Shown here: positions 1 through 6,636 of the stretch, in pieces | Numbering within the stretch: the first letter of the stretch is position 1 | How the letters are laid out: every line of letters starts with the position of its first letter | Assembly (NCBI GenBank): GCA_041946965.1 | Contig: JBHGBM010000126.1 | Span: 1 to 12,748 of the forward strand | Direction of reading: 5' to 3' | Length of the DNA: 12,748 nucleotides | Origin: JBHGBM01 sp041946965 | GTDB lineage: Bacteria > Acidobacteriota > Terriglobia > Bryobacterales > Bryobacteraceae | The notes under the pieces: model-generated | Told to the model about the DNA's origin: nothing | The model's input: only the letters and a program-made list of their open reading frames with translations | Databases searched by the model: none | Made by a program: the position numbers and the translations under genes

Positions 1-467
1 CGCAGGATGATGTTGCGCTGCATGCGCGGGCGGCGCAGGTCCACGTAGCGGTACTTCAGCCGCACGTCTTCGCTCACATCGACGTTATCTTCCATCGGGA
101 ACGGCGGCGTGCGCGCCTCGTTGAGAATCCACACGCGTTCCGCAACCACCTCGACTTCGCCGGTGCGCAGGGCGGGATTGACGTTGTCGGCCGTGCGCAC
201 CTCCACGCGCCCCTCCACGGCGATCACGTACTCCGCGCGGATCTGCTCAGCACGGCTGTGCACGGTGGGATCGACGTCCTCGCGGAAAACCACCTGGGTG
301 ACGCCGTCGCGGTCCCGCAGGTGGATGAAGATCACGCCGCCCAGGTCGCGGCGGCGGTGCGCCCAGCCCATGAGGACGACACGTTGGCCGGCATTCGCGG
401 CGCGAAGCTGCCCGCAGGTGTGGGTGCGGCGAAGGTCGCCAAGGAAGTCGAGTGCCAGGTTTTCCAT
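1..467 (-). CDS. aspS: Aspartyl-tRNA synthetase, N-terminal part (gene continues past left edge)
   Basis: Cytoplasmic class II synthetase that charges tRNA-Asp (or tRNA-Asp and tRNA-Asn in the non-discriminating form). About 155 residues are visible. Residues 1-115 form the N-terminal OB-fold anticodon-binding domain, including GWAHRRRDLGGVIFIHLRDR at about 34-53, a very characteristic bacterial AspRS stretch. It is followed by FPMEDNVDVSEDVRLKYRY and the LRRPRMQRNI linker that leads into the catalytic domain. The catalytic domain itself lies outside the window. The ATG at 467-465 comes two bases after the hisS stop codon, so translation is probably coupled; no clear Shine-Dalgarno is seen. 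The family is certain; the tRNA specificity (Asp only or Asp/Asn) cannot be decided from this fragment. Confidence 0.95.
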   Translation of the reverse strand, partial: MENLALDFLGDLRRTHTCGQLRAANAGQRVVLMGWAHRRRDLGGVIFIHLRDRDGVTQVVFREDVDPTVHSRAEQIRAEYVIAVEGRVEVRTADNVNPALRTGEVEVVAERVWILNEARTPPFPMEDNVDVSEDVRLKYRYVDLRRPRMQRNIIL

Positions 468-469
468 AT

Positions 470-1714
470 TCAGAGAGAAGACTTGATGAGCCGCGCCAGG
501 TCCTCGCGCGGGGCGTTCCGCTGTTCACCGGAGGCCATGTCCTTCAGCGCGTACTGCCCGGCGTTGATTTCATTTTCGCCGATAATCACTGCGTAGCGCG
601 CGCCCAGCTTGTTGGCCAGTTCCATGGCGCGCTTCAGCTTCATGTCCGCGCCGGTCTCCACCGCCAGGCCCGCCTCGCGCAGCGGGCGCGCGAGCACGGC
701 GGCATGGCGGAATGCGGCCTTTCCCATGGGAGCGATGTAGACATCGACCGAAGGCGCCAGGTCCGGCGGCTCCACGCTCATTACCAGCCGGTCCTCGCCG
801 ATGGAGAATCCGATGCCGGGCGCGGCCAGCCTGGAGCCGAGCGCCTCGGCCAGCCCGTCGTAGCGCCCGCCGCCCAATACCGAGTTCTGCGCGCCCAGCG
901 AGCCGTGCACCACCTCAAACGTGGTGCGCATGTAATAGTCGAGCCCGCGTACGAGCCGGGGCCGGATCTCGTGGCGGATGCCGCGATCGCCGAGGTACTG
1001 CCGCACGGCCTCAAAGTGCGGCCGGCAGACCTCGCACAAATGGTCGAGGATGGAAGGCAGCCGGCCGATGATGGGCTGGTCCCGTTCGATCTTGCAGTCC
1101 AGCACCCGCAGCGGGTTGGATGCCGCGCGCCGGCGGCAATCCTCGCACATGCCGCCCGCCACCGCCGCCAGTTCCTCGCGCAGCCGGGCCACGTATTGCG
1201 GCCGGCAGTTCGGGCAACCCACCGAGTTCAGCAGCACGGTGAAGCCGGCCAGCCCGGCGCGGCCGAGGATCTCCACCACCATCTCGATCACTTCCGCGTC
1301 GGTCTCGGGCGCTTCCGAGCCGATGGCCTCGGCGCCGATCTGGAAGAACTGGCGGTAACGGCCTTTCTGCGGGCGCTCGCGCCGGAACATGGGCCCCATG
1401 TAGTAGAGCTTCTGCACGCCCGGGCGCTGGTCAAGCCGGTGCTCGATGTAGGCGCGCATGACCGAGGCGGTGGCCTCCGGCCGCAGCGTGAGCGAGGAGC
1501 CGTCGCGGTCGGTGAAGGTGTACATCTCCTTGGTGACGATGTCGGTTTCCTGGCCGACGCCGCGCGCGAACAGTTGCGTCTCCTCCAGAATGGGCGTGCG
1601 GATCTCCTGGTAATTGAACGAGCGGAAGACCTCGCGTGCGGTCTGCTCCACCCGGTTCCACACCTGGGTGGCTGGGGGCAATAAGTCTCTGGTGCCTTTG
1701 ACTGCGCGAATCAA
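470..1714 (-). CDS. hisS: Histidyl-tRNA synthetase
   Basis: Complete 414-residue class II synthetase that activates histidine and charges tRNA-His in the cytoplasm; the length is normal for bacterial HisRS. Visible landmarks: N-terminal KGTRDLLP (6-13); motif 1 region EIRTPILEE (37-45); motif 2 GPMFRRERPQKGRYRQFFQ (107-125) with the ATP-binding arginines; the histidine-binding signature RGLDYY (256-261) and GGGRYDGL (281-288); motif 3 GIGFSIGEDRL (300-310). Residues from about 325 on form the anticodon-binding domain. The insertion carries cysteine pairs CPNC (167-170), CEDC (190-193) and CEVC (227-230), as in many bacterial HisRS. The start is taken as TTG at 1714 because MIRAVKGTRDLLP matches the family N-terminus and no in-frame ATG lies close upstream. 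First gene of an operon with aspS, which follows after two bases. Confidence 0.96.
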   Translation of the reverse strand: MIRAVKGTRDLLPPATQVWNRVEQTAREVFRSFNYQEIRTPILEETQLFARGVGQETDIVTKEMYTFTDRDGSSLTLRPEATASVMRAYIEHRLDQRPGVQKLYYMGPMFRRERPQKGRYRQFFQIGAEAIGSEAPETDAEVIEMVVEILGRAGLAGFTVLLNSVGCPNCRPQYVARLREELAAVAGGMCEDCRRRAASNPLRVLDCKIERDQPIIGRLPSILDHLCEVCRPHFEAVRQYLGDRGIRHEIRPRLVRGLDYYMRTTFEVVHGSLGAQNSVLGGGRYDGLAEALGSRLAAPGIGFSIGEDRLVMSVEPPDLAPSVDVYIAPMGKAAFRHAAVLARPLREAGLAVETGADMKLKRAMELANKLGARYAVIIGENEINAGQYALKDMASGEQRNAPREDLARLIKSSL

Positions 1715-1898
1715 AACATTGTTCCAGGGTGATGAGGTGGTGGAAAAACCAATTTAGCATGCGGCGTTGCGGGCCGGGGTTGCGGTGGGCTCACCACCCG
1801 AGGCGGACCTTTTTCCTGCGCCGCACGCCCGATTCATAGTATCTTTGGTGGGGCGGAAGATTGCGCCTGCCACCGGCCCCGAACACCAGGTGCACCGG

Positions 1899-1916
1899 GC
1901 GGGCGAAATCGCCCGC
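1899..1916. repeat. Perfect 8-bp inverted repeat upstream of the S9 peptidase gene
   Basis: The arms GCGGGCGA (1899-1906) and TCGCCCGC (1909-1916) are perfect reverse complements separated by AA; it could also be read as a 7-bp stem with an AAAT loop. It lies about 30 bp upstream of the TACAAT hexamer, so it may be an operator. Read on the minus strand it could instead be a hairpin in a long hisS leader. No T-run follows it on either strand, so a simple terminator is unlikely. Confidence 0.5.
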
Positions 1917-1945
1917 ACCACGGCGCCGGCGCGCGCACCGCGTTT

Positions 1946-1951
1946 TACAAT
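1946..1951 (+). promoter_or_regulatory. Possible -10 box of the S9 peptidase operon
   Basis: TACAAT matches the sigma70 -10 consensus at five of six bases and stands out in GC-rich surroundings. It ends only 8 bases before the proposed ATG at 1960, which would put the transcription start at or next to the start codon, giving a leaderless mRNA. No Shine-Dalgarno precedes the ATG, which fits. No good -35 element was seen. Confidence 0.35.
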
Positions 1952-1959
1952 CGAGATGT

Positions 1960-3978
1960 ATGTGCCGCGTCCCCTTGCTGCTGCTGGCTCTGGCGATCGG
2001 CGGCTTCGCCCAGAAGCCTCCCTTCGATGTCAACGCGATGATGAAGCTGGCGCGCATCAGCGAGCCGCAAATTTCGCCCGACGGCCGCACCGTCGCCTTC
2101 ACCGTGACCACCATCGACGTGGCCAACAACAAGCGTCTGAGCCAAATCTGGGTAGTGCCGGTCGCCGGCGGAACACCCCGCCAGATCACCAGGGACGGCG
2201 AGGACAACAACCGCCCGCGCTGGTCGCCGGACTCCAGGAGCATCGCCTACATCTCCAACCGCGGCGGCTCCGCGCAGGTGTGGCTCATGGACGCCGAAGG
2301 CGGCAACGCCAGACAGGTCACCAACATCTCCACCGAAGCCGGCGGCGTGCTGTTTTCGCCGGACGGCAAGAACCTGGTGTTCACGAGCGAGGTCTTCCCG
2401 GAGTGCGGCGCCGACGATGCCTGCAACAGGAAAAAGCTCGACGAGGAGAAGGCCGGCAAGGTCCGCGCGCGCACTTACACCGCGCTGCTGTACCGTCACT
2501 GGAACCGCTGGGAGGGCGCGCGGCGCAGCCACTTGCTGGTGGTCCCGGTGGCTGGCGGAACGGCCAAAGACCTGACGCCCGGTACGCGGGAGGCGCCGCC
2601 GTTTTCGCTCGGCGGGCCCGACGATTACGCCATCTCGCCCGACGGGCAGGAACTCTGTTACGCGATCAACGGCGACGCGATGCCGGCCACCAGCACCAAT
2701 TCGGACCTGTTCGTGGTCGCCCTGGCCGGAGGGCAGCCGCGGCGCATCACCTCGAACCCCGGCGCGGATAACAGCCCGCTCTATTCGCCGGACGGCAAGT
2801 GGCTGGCGTGGCGGTCGCAGCGGCGGGCCGGCTACGAGAGCGACCGCTGGCGCCTGATCGTGATGGAGCGCGCCACCGGACGGCTCAATGTGCTTACCGA
2901 GGGCGTGGACCGCTGGGTCGCCAGCTTCACCTGGGCGCCCGACTCCTCGCGGCTGTTCTTCACCACGGAGGACCGCGGGCAGCAGGCCATCTGGTACATT
3001 GCCGTGACCGGCGGCGAGATTAAACAGGCCGCCAGCGGCGCAAGCCAGCTCGACGACATGCAGTTCACGCCGGACGGCAGGACCATGGTTTACACCGGAC
3101 AGAGCGGATCGCAGCCGGTGGAGATCTACCGCGCCACCTCGGGAGGCGCCGCCGAGCCGCTTACGCGCCTCAACGAAGCCGTGCTCAACGGCTACCAGCT
3201 CACGCCGCTCGAGGACTTCTGGGTGGAGGGAGCCGAAGGCGCGCAGGTGCAGGCGTTCCTTGTGAAGCCGCCCGGCTTCCGCGAAGACCGCAAGTACCCG
3301 GTGCTGGTCCTGATCCACGGCGGACCGCAGGGCGCCTGGGGACAGTCTTGGAGCTACCGCTGGAACCCGCAGGTGTTCGCCGCCGCCGGATACGTGGTGG
3401 TAATGCCGAACCCGCGGGGCTCCACGGGGTACGGCCAGAAGTTCATCGACGAGATCAACAACGACTGGGGCGGCCGCGCTTTCGACGACATCATGGCCGT
3501 AACCGACCGCGTGACCACGCTGCCCTACGTAGACAGCTCGCGCATGGCCGCGGCGGGCGGCTCTTACGGCGGCTACATGGCCAACTGGATTCTGGGGCAC
3601 ACCGCGCGGTTCAAGGCGCTGGTCTCGCACGCGGGCGTCTACGACTTGAAGAGCATGTTCGGCGAAACCGAGGAGCTGTGGTTTCCGCTGTGGGAATTCG
3701 GGGGAACCCCCTGGAGCAATCCGGACGCTTATGCCCGCTGGTCTCCCAGCACTTACGTGAACGAGTTCCGCACGCCCACGCTGGTCGTCCACGGCGAGCT
3801 CGATTTCCGGGTGCCCTTCGGCCAGGGCCTGCAACTCTTCACCGCGCTGCAAATGCAAAAAGTACCCTCCAAGCTTCTGATCTATCCCGATGAGGGGCAC
3901 TGGGTCAACAAGCCGCAGAACAGCGTGCTTTGGTACAAGACGTTTCTCGACTGGACCAATACCTGGACAAGAAAGTGA
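1960..3978 (+). CDS. Exported S9-family (prolyl oligopeptidase / acylaminoacyl-peptidase type) serine peptidase
   Basis: A 672-residue peptidase. A signal peptide at 1-18 (MCRVPLLLLALAIGGFAQ) indicates export, probably to the periplasm. It is followed by a beta-propeller with seven recognisable SPDG-like blade motifs at about residues 39, 89, 133, 226, 276, 326 and 370 (TolB/PD40 style). The C-terminal alpha/beta-hydrolase domain (from about 440) carries the full triad: Ser535 in GGSYGG, Asp615 in HGELDFR and His647 in DEGHW. RGSTGYG near 490 is also typical of the S9 oxyanion region. The family cleaves short peptides; the substrate is unknown. The start is set at ATG 1960 because the frame open further upstream (ATG-like codon at 1861) encodes an arginine-rich stretch with no signal peptide. 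Its TGA overlaps the next gene by 4 bp. Confidence 0.93.
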   Translation: MCRVPLLLLALAIGGFAQKPPFDVNAMMKLARISEPQISPDGRTVAFTVTTIDVANNKRLSQIWVVPVAGGTPRQITRDGEDNNRPRWSPDSRSIAYISNRGGSAQVWLMDAEGGNARQVTNISTEAGGVLFSPDGKNLVFTSEVFPECGADDACNRKKLDEEKAGKVRARTYTALLYRHWNRWEGARRSHLLVVPVAGGTAKDLTPGTREAPPFSLGGPDDYAISPDGQELCYAINGDAMPATSTNSDLFVVALAGGQPRRITSNPGADNSPLYSPDGKWLAWRSQRRAGYESDRWRLIVMERATGRLNVLTEGVDRWVASFTWAPDSSRLFFTTEDRGQQAIWYIAVTGGEIKQAASGASQLDDMQFTPDGRTMVYTGQSGSQPVEIYRATSGGAAEPLTRLNEAVLNGYQLTPLEDFWVEGAEGAQVQAFLVKPPGFREDRKYPVLVLIHGGPQGAWGQSWSYRWNPQVFAAAGYVVVMPNPRGSTGYGQKFIDEINNDWGGRAFDDIMAVTDRVTTLPYVDSSRMAAAGGSYGGYMANWILGHTARFKALVSHAGVYDLKSMFGETEELWFPLWEFGGTPWSNPDAYARWSPSTYVNEFRTPTLVVHGELDFRVPFGQGLQLFTALQMQKVPSKLLIYPDEGHWVNKPQNSVLWYKTFLDWTNTWTRK

Positions 3979-3987
3979 AAGTGAAAG
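3971..3987 (+). repeat. Short GAAAGT tandem repeat at the M23 start codon
   Basis: Nearly three copies of the hexamer GAAAGT (the last ends in C) span the stop codon of the S9 peptidase gene and the start of the M23 gene. It provides two consecutive in-frame GTG start candidates (3975 and 3981) and the KVKVK basic N-terminus. Because the unit is six bases, copy-number change would not break the reading frame. Confidence 0.6.
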
Positions 3988-5282
3988 CGCTAGGCACACT
4001 CCTCCTCCTCGGCATGGTTGCCGTCGTCATCCTGTTTGCCATGTCGGGCGGCAGCGCGCTCTCGGTCGAGCCGCCGGTGAACGCCATCGGCATGATTACG
4101 CCCGTAAAGGTGCGGATCGAAAATCCGCACGGGGTGCGTCGCGTGACCGCGTGGGTGGAGCAGGGCGGCGAGCGGCACAAAGTATTCGAGCAGAAGACTC
4201 CCGCGCGCAGACTGCTCTTCTGGCGCGGAAAACAGCCGCCCGGCGTGGTGGCGTTTGAAACCGGAAAGAGCAAGGCGGCGGCGCTCAAGGACGGCAAAGC
4301 TCGGATGATCGTCGAGGCGGTCTCCAACGACTTCCGCGGGCGCACCGACGAGGTCGCATGGGACGTGCAGGTGGCCATCCAGCCGCCGCGCGTGCAGCCG
4401 GACGAGTTGCAGCACTACATCAACCAGGGTGGCGCGGAACTGGCGACTTTCCTTCCTTCGGGCTACTGGACCGAATCGGGCGTCAAGGTGGGCAGCTACC
4501 GGCACCGCAGCTTCCCGCTGCCCGGCAGGCCCAACTGGCGCTTCTCCATCTTTGCCTACCCGTGGAACGCCGCGGCGGATACCGTGCCGCTGGTCTATGC
4601 GGCCAATCCCACCGGCGCCGAGGCGGCGGTTCGTTTCTGGTACAAGGTTTTCCCGAAGAAATTCCGCGTGCGGGAGATGGACCTGAGCGACGCCTTCCTG
4701 GAGAAGGTGGTGAACCAGATCGATCCCGGCGGCCAGGGCGACCTGCTGCAACGCTTTCTGAAAATCAACGGCGAGCTGCGCCGCAAGAACAACCAGCAGC
4801 TTGCGGACATGCGCTTCAAGACCGAGGAGAAGGTGCTCTGGCAGGGTCCCTTCATCCACTGGGGCAAGGAAGAAGCGCTTTTCGCGGATGTGCGCAGCTA
4901 CATCTACAAAGGCAGGAAGGTGGATGAGCAGGTGCACCTCGGCTTCGACCTGCCGGACGTCCAGCGCGCCCCCGTTGCCGCCGCCAACCATGGCCGGGTG
5001 ATCTACGCGGGCGATCTCGGCATTTACGGAAACTGCATCGTGATCGACCACGGTTACGGCGTGCAGTCCATCTACGGCCACCTGAGCGAGTTCAACGTCA
5101 AGCCGGGCGACCTGGTGAAGAAGGGCCAGCAGATCGCCCGCAGCGGCTCGACGGGACTGGCCGGCGGCGACCACCTGCATTTCGGCATGCAGGTGGACGG
5201 CGTCCAGGTGAACCCGGTGGAGTGGTGGGACGAGCACTGGATTCAGGACCGGATTTTGAGTAAACTGAACGCGGGGCCATAG
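3975..5282 (+). CDS. Membrane-anchored M23 (LytM-type) metallopeptidase
   Basis: A 435-residue protein likely to act on peptidoglycan cross-links at the cell envelope. Residues 6-23 form one hydrophobic helix after a short basic KVKVK start, so it is an N-terminal anchor or uncleaved signal. Residues 25-120 look beta-rich (Ig-like, uncertain), and 120-310 have no fold I can name. The C-terminal peptidase domain (about 315-420) has the M23 zinc ligands His321 and Asp325 in HLGFD and His402 in DHLHF, plus His369 in YGHLS and the GSTG turn. So it looks catalytically intact, not a degenerate LytM activator. The start GTG at 3975 overlaps the preceding TGA (GTGA), suggesting translational coupling. 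GTG at 3981 and TTG at 3930 are alternatives; 3930 is disfavoured because it overlaps the upstream gene by 49 bp. Confidence 0.92.
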   Translation: MKVKALGTLLLLGMVAVVILFAMSGGSALSVEPPVNAIGMITPVKVRIENPHGVRRVTAWVEQGGERHKVFEQKTPARRLLFWRGKQPPGVVAFETGKSKAAALKDGKARMIVEAVSNDFRGRTDEVAWDVQVAIQPPRVQPDELQHYINQGGAELATFLPSGYWTESGVKVGSYRHRSFPLPGRPNWRFSIFAYPWNAAADTVPLVYAANPTGAEAAVRFWYKVFPKKFRVREMDLSDAFLEKVVNQIDPGGQGDLLQRFLKINGELRRKNNQQLADMRFKTEEKVLWQGPFIHWGKEEALFADVRSYIYKGRKVDEQVHLGFDLPDVQRAPVAAANHGRVIYAGDLGIYGNCIVIDHGYGVQSIYGHLSEFNVKPGDLVKKGQQIARSGSTGLAGGDHLHFGMQVDGVQVNPVEWWDEHWIQDRILSKLNAGP

Positions 5283-5283
5283 T

Positions 5284-5595
5284 ATGCGAGCCGCCGTTCT
5301 GGCCTGCGCTGTTTGCGCGCTGGCGGCCGCGGAGGAAAAGCCCGCGGCCGTGTCCGAACCACCCGCTGGATCTGTGGAGATGAAGCGGGTTCCGCCGGCG
5401 CAGGAGGACCCCGCGCCGAAAGTTTGTTCGATTCCCCTGACCAACGTGATGCGGCTGGCGCCTCAATCGCGCATGCCGAAGATCTGGCCGCGCGGCGGAG
5501 CCTCTGCCAAAGACTTCGTGACGCTGCCCGCGCCGCCCTGCGGCGAGAGGGCGGCCTTTCCTATGCGCGGCGGCGGAAGACCCAGCGGTCGCTGA
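5284..5595 (+). CDS. Small secreted protein of unknown function
   Basis: A 103-residue protein with an N-terminal signal-like segment (MRAAVLACAVCALAAA, with likely cleavage near residue 16). A proline-rich, charged region follows (EPPAGSVEMKRVPPAQEDPAP), then CSIPLTN (48-54), MPKIWPR and PAPPC. The two remaining cysteines after the signal (near 48 and 86) could form a disulfide in the periplasm. The ATG lies one base after the stop of the M23 gene, so it is co-transcribed and probably coupled; strong G/C at third positions supports real coding. No known domain is recognised. Its last 35 bp overlap the end of the oppositely oriented GtrA-like gene. The function is unknown; position suggests an envelope role next to the M23 peptidase. 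Confidence 0.7.
   Translation: MRAAVLACAVCALAAAEEKPAAVSEPPAGSVEMKRVPPAQEDPAPKVCSIPLTNVMRLAPQSRMPKIWPRGGASAKDFVTLPAPPCGERAAFPMRGGGRPSGR
5531..5545. terminator. Weak hairpin beyond the GtrA-like gene
   Basis: CGCCGC (5531-5536) and GCGGCG (5540-5545) form a perfect 6-bp GC stem with a CCT loop. It lies 15 bp past the stop of the minus-strand GtrA-like gene, and inside the coding region of the convergent small secreted protein. No T-run follows, so a terminator role is only possible; GC-rich coding sequence makes such stems by chance. Confidence 0.2.
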
Positions 5596-5944
5596 GCAGA
5601 AAATTCGCCACCGAGCACACCGCGATGCTAAGTAGGTTCGCCGCGAGGTAGTGCAGCCGCAATCCGCCCACGAACAGGCGCATCAGTAGCAAGTTGGCCA
5701 GGATGGAGAGCGCGCCGGTGGTGGCATTGAAGCGCAACAGGCGTCCGAAGGCGGAGCCGGGACGGTCGCGCCACGTCCAGCGCTCATGCCAGATGAAGTT
5801 GTGCAGCACGGCCATTTCCACGGCCAGCGCCGTGGCGGGCAGGTAGTGGATGCCCAGAGCGCCGCGGAAGGACGCCAGCGCCACAAGCTGCACTACGATC
5901 CCAAGGCCGCCCACGGCGTTGAATTTCATCCAGCGCAGGAACAC
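5561..5944 (-). CDS. GtrA-like small integral membrane protein
   Basis: A 127-residue protein with four predicted membrane helices (roughly 10-26, 34-51, 72-92 and 98-116). It shows the internal two-fold pattern of the GtrA family: HNFIWHERWTW at 48-58 and ANFLLSDRWVF at 113-123 end the two helix pairs. GtrA proteins are associated with translocation of lipid-linked sugars or with cell-surface glycosylation. The gene starts with GTG at 5944, one base after the stop of the CDP-alcohol phosphotransferase gene. An internal ATG (residue 6, MKFNAVGG) is an alternative start. No partner glycosyltransferase is visible here, so the substrate remains open. Confidence 0.85.
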   Translation of the reverse strand: MFLRWMKFNAVGGLGIVVQLVALASFRGALGIHYLPATALAVEMAVLHNFIWHERWTWRDRPGSAFGRLLRFNATTGALSILANLLLMRLFVGGLRLHYLAANLLSIAVCSVANFLLSDRWVFRRRA

Positions 5945-5945
5945 G

Positions 5946-6608
5946 TCAGTCCAGCCGCTCGGCTTTGTAGAGATGCGCCGTGTGCCGCGCCACGGCGGTG
6001 AGCAGCATGAGCGCCATGCCGGCGATCCCCACCAGGCCGCCGATGTCGAACAGCCGGTATCCGCCGAGCACCCTGGGGTAGTACAGCAGCGCCACGTTGC
6101 CGGTCATGAGCAGGAGGCGCAGCTCCGTGGGGCTGAACTTCCAGAACGACAGGTGGAAGGTGCCTATGGTGTACGTGGCCAGGTACACCTCGATGGAGAG
6201 CATGAAGTACGCGATCAGCAACCCGGCGGCAATGGCCGGGTGCATGTAGCCGGAAAGCGCCAGACCCCCGAGCAGGAAGAACGTGCCGAACGCATCCACC
6301 ACGTGATCCACGTAGAACCCGTACCTGGGCCGCTGCCGGTTACGGACTCGGGCGAGCGTGCCGTCCAGGCTGTCCCCGAGCCAGTTGAGCGCCAGGAACG
6401 CGATCACCAGCAGCAGCCCGGCGCGGCTGCGTCCGGCATACCAGTAGCTCAGGCCCGCGCCGAGCAGGCCGAGGAGTCCGAGCGCGGTGAGATGGTCCGA
6501 GTTCAACCAGCGCGGCGCATGGGCAGCCATCCACACCAGGCAGCGCTTCTCGATCGGCGCGAGCAGACTCACCTGGGCCCGGCCGGCTTCACGAAAGTCC
6601 TGCGACAC
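5946..6608 (-). CDS. CDP-alcohol phosphatidyltransferase family membrane protein
   Basis: A 220-residue integral membrane enzyme that transfers a phosphoalcohol from a CDP-linked donor to an alcohol acceptor, as in phospholipid-head-group or polyol-phosphate-lipid synthesis. The catalytic signature is visible: Asp79, Asp82-Gly83, Ala86-Arg87, Gly97, Asp101 and Asp105 (DSLDGTLAR ... GFYVDHVVD). The gap between AR and G is nine residues where the textbook pattern has eight. About five to six hydrophobic helices follow and surround it. The start is GTG at 6608, because an in-frame stop occurs two codons upstream (6614-6612). It leads an operon with the GtrA-like gene. Donor and acceptor cannot be told from sequence; this is not obviously pgsA or pssA. 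Confidence 0.9.
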   Translation of the reverse strand: MSQDFREAGRAQVSLLAPIEKRCLVWMAAHAPRWLNSDHLTALGLLGLLGAGLSYWYAGRSRAGLLLVIAFLALNWLGDSLDGTLARVRNRQRPRYGFYVDHVVDAFGTFFLLGGLALSGYMHPAIAAGLLIAYFMLSIEVYLATYTIGTFHLSFWKFSPTELRLLLMTGNVALLYYPRVLGGYRLFDIGGLVGIAGMALMLLTAVARHTAHLYKAERLD

Positions 6609-6612
6609 GTTT

Positions 6613-6619
6613 CATAATA
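6613..6619. promoter_or_regulatory. Overlapping divergent -10 candidates in a 28-bp intergenic gap
   Basis: CATAATA reads as CATAAT on the plus strand (6613-6618) and as TATTAT on the minus strand (6619-6614). Both resemble -10 boxes and are AT-rich in an otherwise GC-rich region. The minus-strand box ends 5 bases before the GTG at 6608, giving a potentially leaderless mRNA. The plus-strand box is 18 bases before the ATG at 6637. A GGAG Shine-Dalgarno (6628-6631) precedes that ATG by 5 bases. Confidence 0.45.
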
Positions 6620-6636
6620 CAGTTTATGGAGTACGC

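Larger units (their letters stand above)
1715..1959. other. Divergent intergenic region hisS / S9 peptidase
   Basis: These 245 bp separate the divergent hisS and S9 peptidase genes and hold no convincing coding region. They must contain promoters for both directions. I see a strong inverted repeat (1899-1916), a small CACC-A-GGTG palindrome at 1884-1892 and a TACAAT hexamer at 1946-1951. On the minus strand, TGC-TAAATT near 1759-1751 is a weak extended -10 candidate for hisS. No T-box or other tRNA-sensing leader was recognised ahead of hisS. Confidence 0.6.

Noticed and set aside
452..1684. 410-codon open frame antisense to hisS
   Set aside because: Opposite a full-length HisRS with all motifs; the product shows no domain.
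1711..1719. Two-codon mini reading frame (ATG TTT TGA) overlapping the hisS TTG start
   Set aside because: Too short to interpret, no strong ribosome-binding site; probably chance.
1715..1860. T-box or other tRNA-sensing leader before hisS
   Set aside because: No T-box sequence or terminator/antiterminator pair was recognised.
1861..1959. Upstream extension of the S9 peptidase by 33 residues
   Set aside because: The extension is Arg/Pro/Ala-rich and would bury the signal peptide; the ATG at 1960 gives a normal signal sequence.
1945..3999. 684-codon open frame antisense to the S9 peptidase gene
   Set aside because: The product is Arg/Val/His/Gly-rich without any domain, and it lies exactly opposite a gene with clear motifs. 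Long antisense frames are expected in GC-rich DNA.
3990..5444. 484-codon open frame antisense to the M23 peptidase gene
   Set aside because: Same pattern: low-complexity composition opposite an authentic gene with intact zinc ligands.
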